A DNA stretch of 64,000 nt, taken from NCBI RefSeq assembly GCF_022179405.1, contig NZ_BPQT01000050.1:1-64000 (forward strand). The letters are read 5' to 3'. Below the pieces are notes generated by a model. That model worked only from the letters and a program-made list of their open reading frames with translations, ran no database searches and was not told where the DNA came from. The stretch is from Methylobacterium marchantiae. GTDB taxonomy: Bacteria; Pseudomonadota; Alphaproteobacteria; Rhizobiales; Beijerinckiaceae. Below, piece by piece: positions 45,185 through 53,793 of this stretch. The stretch's first letter is position 1; each line of letters starts with the position of its first letter. Position numbers and translations under genes: made by a program.

Positions 45185-45910
45185 TCAATCTATCGCGAGG
45201 CGGTAGCCGACACCGCGGACCGTCTGGAGGAAGAGGGGATTGCCGGGATCGACTTCGGTCTTGCGCCGCAGACGATTGATCTGCACGTCTATGGTGCGCT
45301 CGGCGGCGAGACCACCGTTCCCCGCTAGCACTTCCCGCTCGACATTGCCGCCTTTGGCCTCTGCCAAGATCGTGAGGATTTCGCGCTCGCGCTCCGTGAT
45401 TCGGATGGCTTCATCGTCGCGGCGCAACTCGCCCCTGTCGATGCGGTAAGAGAACGGCCCGAACGTCACCGTGGCGATGGTGCGGTCCGAGGGAGGGGTG
45501 CCTTCGGGCCGGCGCTTGATGATGTTGTTGAGACGGAGGATGAGCTCACGCGGCTCGAACGGTTTTGGCAGGTAATCGTCCGCCCCGATCTCGAGCCCCA
45601 TCACCCGGTCGTTCGGGTTCGAGCGTGCGGTGAGCATGAGAATTGGCACGCGCGAGGTTTCGCGGACCTGCCGGGCATAGTCGAAACCATTCTCGCCCGG
45701 CATCATCACATCGAGAACGAGGGCATCGAAAACGAAGCTCTGCGCCCTCTGTCGCGCCTCATTGACATTGCCGGCGGCGGTGACGCGAAACCCCTGCTCG
45801 AAGAGGTAGCGCGACAAGAGTTCGCGGACGCGCCGGTCATCGTCGACCACGAGGACGTGGGGAGCGTGATCGGGAAGTTCCGTCCGAACCTTCAGGTCGG
45901 AAGAGGCCAT
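45185..45910 (-). CDS. petR: OmpR/PhoB-family response regulator, PetR-like
   Basis: Protein of 241 residues. The receiver domain has VLVVDDDRRVRELLSRYLFE, phospho-acceptor Asp in ALVLDVMMPGENG, and Lys in GADDYLPKPFEPRELI. The C-terminal winged helix shows ITEREREILTILAEAKGGNV, ERTIDVQINRLRRKTEVDPG and TVRGVGYRLAI. It begins 1 nt after petP's stop, so the two are translationally coupled, as petP-petR in Rhodobacter, where PetR is needed for cytochrome bc1 and growth. The upstream MarR gene and downstream kinase complete the conserved trio. Regulon here unknown. Confidence 0.85.
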   Translation of the reverse strand: MASSDLKVRTELPDHAPHVLVVDDDRRVRELLSRYLFEQGFRVTAAGNVNEARQRAQSFVFDALVLDVMMPGENGFDYARQVRETSRVPILMLTARSNPNDRVMGLEIGADDYLPKPFEPRELILRLNNIIKRRPEGTPPSDRTIATVTFGPFSYRIDRGELRRDDEAIRITEREREILTILAEAKGGNVEREVLAGNGGLAAERTIDVQINRLRRKTEVDPGNPLFLQTVRGVGYRLAID

Positions 45911-45911
45911 C

Positions 45912-46511
45912 TCAGCTACGGTCCCGGATACGGCGGGCCATCAGGCTGCGAACGGCGGCGCGCTCTTCGGGTTCGATCATCGCCATGAGAAACCCTTGTG
46001 CTGCGGCATGGGCGCCCTTCGGTTCGTCCGCGACGGGGTCGGCTATGGCACGGGCGACCCGTCGTACCTGGACCCGTGTCAATTCGGCCGTGAGCGTCGC
46101 TCCGGTCTTCGAGCAAAAGAGCAATCGCTGCCGGCGATCGCTCTTGCCGGTTTTCTGCACGATGTAGCCCTGCTCGATCAAATCCTTGAGCACCCGGTTC
46201 AGACTCTGCTTCGTGATCTGGAGAATGTCGAGGAGTTCGGCGATCGTCAGACCCGGATAGTGATAGACGAAATGCAGGACTCGGTGATGCGCTCGGCCGA
46301 AGCCGTAATCCGCCAGCATCCGGTCCGGATCGCCGACGAAGTCGCGGTATGCGAAAAAGAGCAGTTCGACCAGATCGTTGGTCACGCTCTCCTCGACCAC
46401 GGGAGCGTTCTGCGGGGACGCAAGGGCGTCCATCGGCTCGCGCTCCCCGTCGGATAGGGGAATGGCGGACGCGTCCGTTTCCGCGGTCGGTTGTCGAGTC
46501 ACGTCCGGCAA
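45912..46511 (-). CDS. petP: MarR-family transcriptional regulator, PetP-like
   Basis: Protein of up to 199 residues. The winged helix-turn-helix has FGRAHHRVLHFVYHYPGLTI, AELLDILQITKQSLNRVLKD, LIEQGYIVQKTGKSDRR, the MarR wing. The start is uncertain: TTG 46511 has a GAGG site and is used here, GTG 46502 and ATG 46433 are alternatives. It is first in the petP-petR-kinase operon and divergent from ilvE, with an inverted repeat in between that could be its operator. Ligand unknown. Confidence 0.82.
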   Translation of the reverse strand: MPDVTRQPTAETDASAIPLSDGEREPMDALASPQNAPVVEESVTNDLVELLFFAYRDFVGDPDRMLADYGFGRAHHRVLHFVYHYPGLTIAELLDILQITKQSLNRVLKDLIEQGYIVQKTGKSDRRQRLLFCSKTGATLTAELTRVQVRRVARAIADPVADEPKGAHAAAQGFLMAMIEPEERAAVRSLMARRIRDRS

Positions 46512-46519
46512 GACCCTCG

Positions 46520-46544
46520 ATATACGTCAGTGATGTTGACATAT
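46520..46544. promoter_or_regulatory. Inverted repeat in the petP-ilvE divergent region
   Basis: Imperfect palindrome ATATACGTCA...TGACATAT with a 7-nt centre. It begins 9 nt before the petP start and lies between two divergent genes. The size and position are those of a MarR-type operator that could control petP and the ilvE side. No binding data. Confidence 0.45.
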
Positions 46545-46632
46545 CTCAGGGGCATTGATAGTCGTCAAGCCTCGTTGGTGCTGCGACCGCGACAGGTCAA
46601 TGGTCTCGCAGACCTCAAGCCTTGCAGCCTCC

Positions 46633-46659
46633 ATTCCTCGCGGATATTGCGCGAGGAAT
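46633..46659 (+). promoter_or_regulatory. Perfect 10-bp hairpin in the ilvE leader
   Basis: The arms ATTCCTCGCG and CGCGAGGAAT are separated by a 7-nt loop, 78 nt upstream of the ilvE ATG and about 90 nt from the palindrome in front of petP. It has no T-run, so it is not an ordinary terminator. It could be an operator or an RNA element affecting ilvE expression. Confidence 0.5.
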
Positions 46660-46736
46660 GGCCGGCTATCGAGCCAATCCGATCGATCGACCCCGCAGAC
46701 TCGATTGCGCGAGCCCGCGGATTCAAGGAATTCGTC

Positions 46737-47624
46737 ATGTCCGTGATCCCGTTCGACGAGCGCGAGGGCACCATCTGGTTCGATGGTGTGCTGGTTCCGT
46801 GGCGCGAGGCCAAGATCCACGTACTCAGCCATGGCCTGCATTACGGCTCGGCGGTGTTCGAAGGCGAACGGGCCTATGGCGGACAGATCTTCAAGAGCCG
46901 CGAGCATGCCGAGCGCCTGCTCCGCTCGGCCCAGTACCTCGACTTCACGATTCCTTACGGCGTTGCCGAGATCGAGGCAGCCAAGGAACTCGTGCTCAAG
47001 ACCAGCGGCTTGAGCGACGCCTACCTCCGACCCGTCGCCTGGCGCGGTTCGGAGATGATGGGCGTCTCGGCGCAGAACAACACCATCCACCTCGCCATCG
47101 CCGCCTGGGAATGGCCGAGCTACTTCGATCCTGAAACCAAGATGAAAGGCATCCGCCTGGACATGGCCGATTATCGTCGGCCCGATCCGCGGACCATTCC
47201 TTCCGCGTCGAAGGCGGCCGGCCTCTATATGATCTGCACGATCTCGAAACACCGGGCCGAGAACAAGGGATATGCAGACGCCCTGATGCTCGACTGGGAG
47301 GACAACGTCGCCGAATGCACCGGCGCGAACATTTTCTTCATCAAAGACGGCGTGGTCCACACACCGCTCGCCGACCGGTTCCTCAATGGTATCACGCGTC
47401 AGACCGTCGTCGATCTCGCCCACCGACGCGGTTTCGACGTGATCGAGCGCCGGATCAGACCCGAAGAGATGGAGGGCTTCTCGGAATGTTTCATCACCGG
47501 CTCTGCCGCCGAAGTGACGCCCGTATCCGAGATCGGCCCCTACCGATTTACCCCCGCCGACATGACGAAGACACTCATGGACGACTATAGCGCCGAGGTT
47601 CAGCCGAAAGCGATCGCCGCCTGA
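46737..47624 (+). CDS. ilvE: Branched-chain amino acid aminotransferase
   Basis: PLP enzyme of 295 residues (class IV fold) that transfers amino groups between glutamate and the keto acids of Val, Leu and Ile. Motifs: LSHGLHYGSAVFEGERAY, FRLHEH-equivalent FKSREHAERLLRSAQYLDF, PSASKAAGLYMICTISKHRA with the PLP Lys, ADALMLDWEDNVAECTGANI and FLNGITRQTVVDLAHRRG. The ATG at 46737 follows AAGGAA. The 5' leader of about 190 nt from the petP side contains a palindrome and a hairpin. A strong 17-bp hairpin follows the stop. Confidence 0.94.
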   Translation: MSVIPFDEREGTIWFDGVLVPWREAKIHVLSHGLHYGSAVFEGERAYGGQIFKSREHAERLLRSAQYLDFTIPYGVAEIEAAKELVLKTSGLSDAYLRPVAWRGSEMMGVSAQNNTIHLAIAAWEWPSYFDPETKMKGIRLDMADYRRPDPRTIPSASKAAGLYMICTISKHRAENKGYADALMLDWEDNVAECTGANIFFIKDGVVHTPLADRFLNGITRQTVVDLAHRRGFDVIERRIRPEEMEGFSECFITGSAAEVTPVSEIGPYRFTPADMTKTLMDDYSAEVQPKAIAA

Positions 47625-47625
47625 G

Positions 47626-47666
47626 CCGAACTCCGTCGCCCCGAACACAGGGGCGACGGAGTTCGG
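47626..47666 (+). terminator. Long hairpin after ilvE
   Basis: A perfect 17-bp stem (47626-47642 with 47650-47666) and a 7-nt loop begin 2 nt after the ilvE stop. No T-tract follows, but the stability makes it a likely terminator or 3' stabiliser. Confidence 0.75.
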
Positions 47667-47724
47667 AACCTGCCGCGCCACTTCCCGTTATGAATAGAAC
47701 AATTCATGAACGAGGTTGCCGGCG

Positions 47725-47970
47725 ATGACGAAGAATCAGTCTGCGAGCGAGAATGCGAACCCCAAGACGGCGGGCGGCGACGCTTCGAACCGCATCAAGG
47801 ATCCGAGTGAGTGGACCACCGGCGACGAGCCGATGACAGGCGCGCAGGCTTCGTATCTCAAGACGCTGTCCGAGGAAGCCAAGTCGCCCGACTCGTTCGA
47901 ACCCGATCTCGACAAGGCCGAGGCATCTAAGCGAATCGATGCTCTGCGCAAGGAAGCGGGACGGGATTGA
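47725..47970 (+). CDS. DUF3072 domain protein
   Basis: Small acidic protein of 81 residues. The DUF3072 pattern is NRIKDPSEWTTGDEPMTGAQ followed by SYLKTLSEEAKSP and DLDKAEASKRIDALRKEAGR. The family is widespread in Rhizobiales and resembles a stress or HU-like accessory protein in size, but its function is not known. The ATG at 47725 is preceded by GAGG (47711-47714, in ACGAGGTTGCCGGCG). Stands alone after the ilvE hairpin. Confidence 0.8.
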   Translation: MTKNQSASENANPKTAGGDASNRIKDPSEWTTGDEPMTGAQASYLKTLSEEAKSPDSFEPDLDKAEASKRIDALRKEAGRD

Positions 47971-48145
47971 TCGTTGGGGAGAAGGCCCGTAGCGGCCCGG
48001 CCCCCAGGAGGGCCGATCACCGCCAACGGGCTTTCACTCGCTTGATCCTAGATCGTCCTTGCGTTTGGCGAGTTGCATTAAGCCATCCGCAACGATCGAG
48101 GTTCTAATTTGGGCTCAGACGACTTCGTCGAGGATCGAGATACCC

Positions 48146-48379
48146 ATGACGAGGCGGGCGCCTACCGACCAGACAGAGACCGGTTTTGGAGCGGATGGAT
48201 GGCGCCTATCAAGCGCCGTTGGTCGCTTCGGCCGCGATACGAGCGGCGCGACGATGATCGAATATGGTCTGATCGCCGGCCTGACCTTCCTCGCCATCGT
48301 CGGAGCGCTTCGGTACTACGCCGAGCGCCTGGAGGTGATGTATCAGATCATCGGTGCCGCGGTCATGAAGTCGACCTGA
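48146..48379 (+). CDS. Flp family type IVb pilin
   Basis: Pilin precursor of 77 residues. A basic leader precedes DTSGATMIEYGLIAGLTFLA, the hydrophobic N-terminal helix of Flp pilins (a G followed by ATxIEYGLIA). Prepilin peptidase would cut after that Gly. No tad/cpa assembly gene is near, so it is an orphan pilin that depends on a Tad system elsewhere. The leader before the helix is long (about 35 residues) for this class. AGGA lies upstream at 48131-48134. Confidence 0.8.
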   Translation: MTRRAPTDQTETGFGADGWRLSSAVGRFGRDTSGATMIEYGLIAGLTFLAIVGALRYYAERLEVMYQIIGAAVMKST

Positions 48380-48496
48380 ACTGACCCGGTACCATTCGAC
48401 GTATCAAGCACTTCCACCATATGACGATGGCGAAGCCGTCGATCCGGTGCTCGATGGGTCGAACGAATACGATCTGACGTAACCACGCGTAGCGGA

Positions 48497-49282
48497 TCAG
48501 CGCTTCTGCGGCCCAGCCGTACGCGAACGTGAGGTCGGCGCCTTCGATGCATCCGACTCCGTGGTTCCACCGCGCCAGAGGCTGTCGAACAGACTCTGCA
48601 TCGTTTTTGCATTCTCCTGCTGAGCGTCCAGCCCGGACTGGAACATCTGCTGCAGGAGATCGAATGGGTTTAGTACGGACGCTTGAGACGCGGCAGTCGC
48701 GGCTGCCTTCGTCTCCACGGCATGACGCGCCGACGGAAGGCTTCTCTGGGGCGTTGTCGTCGCGGATGAAGGTGTCAGCACGGAACTGCCAGGCCCCATG
48801 AACGCATTCATCATGTCGGTCCAATAAGGCGGGGTCGGGATGCCGATTGGTGAAGGTGGAGGGGCTGCCGGGGCCGGAGCCGGCGATGCCGGGTTCATCA
48901 TGACATGAACGATGCCAGCCACGACCATGCCGGCCATGACGGGAAGCATCTGCCTCAATGCCGGTGTCGCCACGCCACTCACCGCCGCTGCCTGCTGCAG
49001 AACGGCCTGGCTGAGATGCTGTGAACCGAACAGTTGGCGGATCATCGCATCCATTTGCGGCTTTCCCGCCGCGGAGCCGACCGTTGTCGGATCCATCAAG
49101 CTGAACATCTGTGTGAAATCGCTCGGATCGGCGCCGGCGTTACGCTGGAGGCCGAGGGTCAGGGCCGGCATCAAGGCTTCCATCGCCCGACGTGTCTGGT
49201 CCGGCGACAAGCCGAATTGCTGACCGAAACCGTTGGCACCCATGCCGCCCTGCGCTTGCAGGAGATCGAACAGGTTGAACAT
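48497..49282 (-). CDS. DUF937 domain protein
   Basis: Protein of 261 residues. It opens MFNLFDLLQAQGGMGANGFG, the DUF937 hallmark, with FGLSPDQTRRAMEALMPALT and the hydrophobic VMAGMVVAGIVHVM. A Pro/Ala/Ser linker follows, and the C-terminal NPFDLLQQMFQSGLDAQQEN partly repeats the N-terminal motif (FDLLQ). DUF937 function is unknown. Convergent with the pilin gene and on its own. Confidence 0.8.
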   Translation of the reverse strand: MFNLFDLLQAQGGMGANGFGQQFGLSPDQTRRAMEALMPALTLGLQRNAGADPSDFTQMFSLMDPTTVGSAAGKPQMDAMIRQLFGSQHLSQAVLQQAAAVSGVATPALRQMLPVMAGMVVAGIVHVMMNPASPAPAPAAPPPSPIGIPTPPYWTDMMNAFMGPGSSVLTPSSATTTPQRSLPSARHAVETKAAATAASQASVLNPFDLLQQMFQSGLDAQQENAKTMQSLFDSLWRGGTTESDASKAPTSRSRTAGPQKR

Positions 49283-49400
49283 GGCGGCGGCCTCATGATC
49301 CCATCACGGGCAGATCGAGATACTCCGGCCTGCCATCGAGATGTGAACTCTGTCGCATCGCCGCGCGACTTACCAGCCCGCCATTTTCCTCATCCCAGCC

Positions 49401-50858
49401 CTATACCAACGCGTTGGGCCTCTCCGACGCCGGAACATCGCCTCCGCAGGCATCCGCATCGGTGATAGCGGCTGGCGTCGAGGGGGCAACGAGCGTCCGG
49501 TTCTCGAGCGTCGTGACGGTCCGGAACGCCAGAACGATGCCTATGACGCCGAAAGCGACCGAGCCCAAGCCGACACCGGCGATGACGCCCTTCGGGCCGT
49601 AGAAATGCGCTCCGACGAGGGCCGGGAGCACCGTCCCGATCGTGGCGCGGCCCCAGTTGAGGAGCGTGGATAGGAATGGAAAGCCAAGATTGTTGAACGA
49701 TGCGTTCGACAGGAACAGGAGCCCGGTGAAGAACCATACCCCGCCGCTCACGAGGCAGAAAAAGACGAAGAGATCGGCAGCCGTGCCGCTCAGCTCGAAC
49801 AGGTCCGTCAGCGGCCCGCGAAGGGCGACGAGCGCCGCCCAGACCACGACGACGTAGAGGCCCGTCACCAGAGCGCCGTCCCGCAGCACGCCGCGCATGC
49901 GGTCGAAGCGCCCCGCCCCCCAATTCTGGCCGAGGATGGGGCCAATCGAGCCGGACATGGCGAAGAGGCCGCCGAAGGCGACCGGCGTCAGCCTATCGAT
50001 CACCACGTTACCGGCGACTGCCACGGCACCGAACTTGGCGAGGGCATGAGCAATGAAAGCACTCGCGACCGACGGTGCCAAATTCGTGAGTACCGCGGGC
50101 AACGCGATCCTGAGGACGATCGGGGCGTCCGAAACCACATCCGCGACGCTCGGCACGGTGAGCATCCGATGCTGTCGGATCCCCCACAGCCCAATGAGGG
50201 CGAACGTCGCACGGGCGACGCAGGTGGTGATGGCGGCTCCGTCGATCCCGAGCCCCGCCGTGAAGATGAGCAAAGGGTCGAGCCCCGCCGTGACGATGGC
50301 TCCGCCCAACGTCACGTACATAGCCTGTCGGGCCGCACCGATCGCGCGCAGCAGGCCCGAGAACATCATGCCCGGCCCCATGAGCAAGTTCGAGGGCAGG
50401 GCGATCCATAGAAAGCGCTCGGCGACGGGCAGCGTCTCGGCGTCGGCGCCGATCCAGGACAGGATTGCGGGGAGGAAAGGCAGCATCGCCAGGACGAGGA
50501 TACCCGACACGATGATTCCGTGAATCGAAGCCGAGGTCGCCAGACGTCTCGCGCCCGCATCGTCGCCCGCTCCGATAGACCGCGAGACCAGGGCGCCCGC
50601 AGCGATCATCAGGCCGATATTGATGGCGATGGCGAAGAATTGGACGATGGTGGCGAAACCGACCGCTGCGGTGAGCTTTGGGTCGCCGAGCTTCGAGACG
50701 TAGATCAGCGACAGCAGATCGACGACGAAGATGGCCATCAGGCCGATCGAGCCCGTTCCGCTCATCACCACTACGTGCCGGAGGATCGAGCCCGTGACGA
50801 ACTGCCCGCCCTCTCGTCGCACGGCAGGGTTTTTCGACGTCGCGCTCAATTCAGGCAT
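49401..50858 (-). CDS. MATE family multidrug efflux transporter
   Basis: Inner-membrane Na+- or H+-driven exporter of 485 residues with 12 helices. Motifs: GSILRHVVVMSGTGSIGLMA, TAAVGFATIVQFFAIAINIG, GPGMMFSGLLRAIGAARQAM in the first half and mirrored GSIGPILGQNWGAGRFDRMR. The ATG at 50858 lies 8 nt inside the 3' end of the upstream CPA2 gene, so the two are translationally coupled. Substrates are likely cationic drugs or metabolites, not predictable further. Confidence 0.92.
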   Translation of the reverse strand: MPELSATSKNPAVRREGGQFVTGSILRHVVVMSGTGSIGLMAIFVVDLLSLIYVSKLGDPKLTAAVGFATIVQFFAIAINIGLMIAAGALVSRSIGAGDDAGARRLATSASIHGIIVSGILVLAMLPFLPAILSWIGADAETLPVAERFLWIALPSNLLMGPGMMFSGLLRAIGAARQAMYVTLGGAIVTAGLDPLLIFTAGLGIDGAAITTCVARATFALIGLWGIRQHRMLTVPSVADVVSDAPIVLRIALPAVLTNLAPSVASAFIAHALAKFGAVAVAGNVVIDRLTPVAFGGLFAMSGSIGPILGQNWGAGRFDRMRGVLRDGALVTGLYVVVVWAALVALRGPLTDLFELSGTAADLFVFFCLVSGGVWFFTGLLFLSNASFNNLGFPFLSTLLNWGRATIGTVLPALVGAHFYGPKGVIAGVGLGSVAFGVIGIVLAFRTVTTLENRTLVAPSTPAAITDADACGGDVPASERPNALV

Positions 50859-52743
50859 CCGATGGAGTGTCCTGAAGTTGGAGCGTGCGGGTCGCGGCCT
50901 CACGCCTCTCGAGGCCGATGATGTCGCGGGTCTCGGGACTGAGCGCTCGCGACGGTCGCTGAGGAAGGGTCAGTGGCTCGGGCTTGATCTCGGGACTGCC
51001 GCCGATGTAGCGCGATTCCTCGGGCATGGCGCCGGCCTGCTGCAGGACGAGCCGTGCGACGTCGCGCTTTCTCACGTCCTGGGCCGTGGCCGCGGCGGCC
51101 TCGGTCGAGATGCCGAGACCTTCGAGCGTGGCGCGCCCGAAGGCGATCGCGGATTCCACTGTCTCACGGAGCTGGTAATCCACGTCCCGGTTCATCAGCT
51201 CCACGGAATGCATGCGGTCGTAGGCACGAACGTAGGTGCGCACCCCGGTGAACTCCTCGTGGACGATATCGACGATCTTGAGCGCGGCCTGTGGATCGTC
51301 GACGCAGATGCATAGCAGTTCGACCCGGCCTATACCGGCCGCACGCAGCACGTCGAGGCGCGTGCCGTCGCCATAATAGATGCGAAAGCCGAAGCGCGAA
51401 GCGCTGCGGATCTGCTCGACGTCCTTGTCGATGACCGTGACACTGATGCCCTCGGCGAGGAGCACCTGGGTCAGGATCTGGCCGAACCGACCGAAGCCGA
51501 CGACGAGAACGCGGGCTTCGGTACTCTCGATCTGGTCGGGCACCTGTTCGGCGACCTCCGCCCGCCGGCGGGATAGAAAGCCCTCGAGGGCTTTGGCCGC
51601 GACCGGGCCCACGAGCATCGTCAGAGCAGCGAGTGCCACGGCGAAGCGGGTCGCTGATTGATCGATCAAGCCGAGTTCGGCACCCGCCGGAAGGAGCACG
51701 AAAGCGAACTCGCCGGCCGGCGCCAGGATCGCCGCGCCGCGGACTGCATCGAGCCAGGGTGAGCCGAACAGGCGGAACAGACCGGCGACGATGGCGACCT
51801 TGATGAGGATCGCCGCCACCGTCGCCCCCAGGAGAGCCGGCCAGGCACTCTTCAGGAGGCCGCCGTCGATGGACATCCCCACGCTCATGAAGAAGAGGCC
51901 GAGGAGCATGCCGCGGAAGGGCTCGATATCCGCCTCGAGCTGGTGCCGGAAATTTGACTCGGCGAGCAGCACGCCGGCGAGGAAGGCGCCCATCGCCATC
52001 GACAAGCCGACATGCTCCATCAGCATCGCGGTGCCGAGGACGACAAGGAGGGCCGCAGCCGTCATCACCTCTCGCGCGCCGCTGGCCGCGAGCAGGCCGA
52101 AGAACGGGTTGAGGCCGTAGCGACCCACCAGCACGACGGCGAGGATGGCCGCACCGACCATTCCCGTCGATTGCAACGCGTGTCCAAGCCAAGCACCGTC
52201 GCCGGTGCGGCCGGTGGAAGCGAGCAGAGGCATCAGGGCGAGGATCGCCACCACGGAGATGTCCTGGAACAGGAGCACCGCGAAGGCGCGTCCGCCGTAA
52301 GGCGTGCCGAGGTCGCCGCGCTCCTCGAGCAGTTGCAGGGCTACAGCGGTGGCGGAAAGAGCGAGGGCGACGCCGATGACGAGGCTCGCAGCCGGGCTCA
52401 ACCCGAACAGGGTGCCGGCTCCGGCCAGCACCATCGTGCACAGGATAAGCTGCGCCGTGCCGAGCCCGAAGATGTCGCGCCGCATCGAGATCAGCCGAGA
52501 GATCTCGAGTTCCAGGCCTACGATGAAGAGAAGCAGGACGACGCCGAGCTCGGCGACACTCACCGCCGTCTCGGGCTCGGCAATGAGCGAAAAGCCGAAG
52601 GGACCGATCACCACACCGGCGACGAGGTAACCGAGCACCGCGCTCTGCCCGATGAGGCGGAAAATCGGAACGCCGATCACCGCCGCCGACAGGAAGGTCA
52701 GCACCGGCGGCAGGAAGCTCACATGGGTGGAGGCGCTCGCCAT
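50851..52743 (-). CDS. CPA2 family cation:proton antiporter, Kef-type with RCK domain
   Basis: Protein of 630 residues. Thirteen or so helices form the Na+/H+-exchanger core (RLIGQSAVLGYLVAGVVIGP, VVLLLFIVGLELEIS, FLAGVLLAESNFRHQLEADI). A cytoplasmic TrkA-N/RCK domain (about 410-525) follows: VLVVGFGRFGQILTQVLLAE is the NAD-type Rossmann loop, then VIDKDVEQIRSASRFGFRIY. A C-terminal tail of 90 residues has no known domain. Kef proteins protect against electrophiles by K+ efflux and H+ entry; specificity is not certain. Overlaps the MATE gene by 8 nt. Confidence 0.9.
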   Translation of the reverse strand: MASASTHVSFLPPVLTFLSAAVIGVPIFRLIGQSAVLGYLVAGVVIGPFGFSLIAEPETAVSVAELGVVLLLFIVGLELEISRLISMRRDIFGLGTAQLILCTMVLAGAGTLFGLSPAASLVIGVALALSATAVALQLLEERGDLGTPYGGRAFAVLLFQDISVVAILALMPLLASTGRTGDGAWLGHALQSTGMVGAAILAVVLVGRYGLNPFFGLLAASGAREVMTAAALLVVLGTAMLMEHVGLSMAMGAFLAGVLLAESNFRHQLEADIEPFRGMLLGLFFMSVGMSIDGGLLKSAWPALLGATVAAILIKVAIVAGLFRLFGSPWLDAVRGAAILAPAGEFAFVLLPAGAELGLIDQSATRFAVALAALTMLVGPVAAKALEGFLSRRRAEVAEQVPDQIESTEARVLVVGFGRFGQILTQVLLAEGISVTVIDKDVEQIRSASRFGFRIYYGDGTRLDVLRAAGIGRVELLCICVDDPQAALKIVDIVHEEFTGVRTYVRAYDRMHSVELMNRDVDYQLRETVESAIAFGRATLEGLGISTEAAAATAQDVRKRDVARLVLQQAGAMPEESRYIGGSPEIKPEPLTLPQRPSRALSPETRDIIGLERREAATRTLQLQDTPSDA

Positions 52744-52895
52744 GTCGATCCAGGCTTTGAGGAGTGGGACCGCCTACGGACGAGACCGCAGCGCGTCGCC
52801 GCGCTCTCCTCTTAGCCCAGGGGCACTGCCCCCGCCACGCCTGCAGGGCGTGGACGAGCCGTCAGGCATGGCATTCGTGCGGATCGGCACAAAGA

Positions 52896-53186
52896 TCAGG
52901 CGAGGCGCCGGGAGACCTGCCGCACGGCGCGATGGGCCAGGATGATCTTCGAGGCTTCGGCCGGCGAGGTGGCTTCGGCCGCATCGAGGACGTCCCAGCG
53001 GGTGAGGCCGATATCGTTGAGCTCGCGCTCGGACAGGGAGCCGAGCTCGTCGAGGCCGCGCCGGTCGTCGTCCTGACGTGAGACGACGGAAGCGGCCTTC
53101 GAGAAGAGACGGCCGATCAAGCGGGTTGCCTGCGTGACCTGTTCCGCAGCCGAGTCGCCGGGGGTCCAATTGAGGGTGCTGTTCAT
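52896..53186 (-). CDS. DUF1127 small protein
   Basis: Protein of 96 residues. The DUF1127 domain is RRGLDELGSLSERELNDIGL followed by TRWDVLDAAEA; a C-terminal helix with HRAVRQVSRRL completes it. DUF1127 proteins are small Arg-rich factors, some of which in Rhizobiales affect RNA turnover and phosphate or nutrient responses. ATG 53186 is preceded by AGGATC. A second member is encoded about 200 nt upstream on the same strand. Confidence 0.83.
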   Translation of the reverse strand: MNSTLNWTPGDSAAEQVTQATRLIGRLFSKAASVVSRQDDDRRGLDELGSLSERELNDIGLTRWDVLDAAEATSPAEASKIILAHRAVRQVSRRLA

Positions 53187-53384
53187 GATCCTGGACTTCG
53201 TGTGGCTGAAAGGGGTGAGCACCATGTGCGCTCCCTCTCCCGGCAAAGACGTGCGATAGAGCACTTAGACTAGTTAGACTTGCGGTGCCTGCAGGTCTGG
53301 TAGAACCGGACCGCGCTTAAAGCCTCGACCTCCAAGTCATGATCAATAATTCCGAAGCCATGACTTTCCTGGCTCATTAAGGAA

Positions 53385-53681
53385 TCATGACGCACGGGCG
53401 CCGCGCCGTTCATCGCGCCGGGCCAGCAGCAGCAGCGAGGCGTCCCCGACGCCGGAGCCCGCATCCTCCACGTCCTGGCGAACGAGGCCGATATCCTTCA
53501 ACTCGCGGTCGGACATGACCGCGAGCTTCCTGACGACTCGACGGTTGATCGCTTGGCGCGACAGGCCGGATGCGATCTGCGCGAGCAGGCGGCGCAGGGC
53601 AGTCGACACCTTCGCGAGGGGCCCGGTCGGGAAGGGCGTGAGGGTCCGATGGACGGTCTGGCGGTGCACGATGGGGGTCAT
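53385..53681 (-). CDS. DUF1127 small protein (second copy)
   Basis: Protein of 98 residues with the family core VRKLAVMSDRELKDIGLVRQ DVEDA (spaced here for readability) after a basic, helical N-terminal part (AKVSTALRRLLAQIASGLSR). Compared with its downstream relative it has an N-terminal extension and a shorter tail, so they are paralogues and not recent duplicates. Divergent from the MocR-type regulator. Confidence 0.83.
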   Translation of the reverse strand: MTPIVHRQTVHRTLTPFPTGPLAKVSTALRRLLAQIASGLSRQAINRRVVRKLAVMSDRELKDIGLVRQDVEDAGSGVGDASLLLLARRDERRGARAS

Positions 53682-53742
53682 CGCTCGTTCTGTGTTCGTG
53701 ATCGGGCGGCTGTAATGAACCCGACAGCCCTAGCGCTGACAG

Positions 53743-53774
53743 GGACAATCCAGTACGATCCGGGAGAATTGTCC
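53743..53774. promoter_or_regulatory. Inverted repeat upstream of MocR-type gene
   Basis: The half-sites GGACAAT (53743-53749) and ATTGTCC (53768-53774) are exactly inverted with 18 nt between. They end 19 nt before the ATG of the GntR/aminotransferase regulator. Such spacing, two helical turns centre to centre, suits a dimeric GntR/MocR regulator that represses its own gene. Confidence 0.5.
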
Positions 53775-53793
53775 GGACGAGAGACCAGTACAG

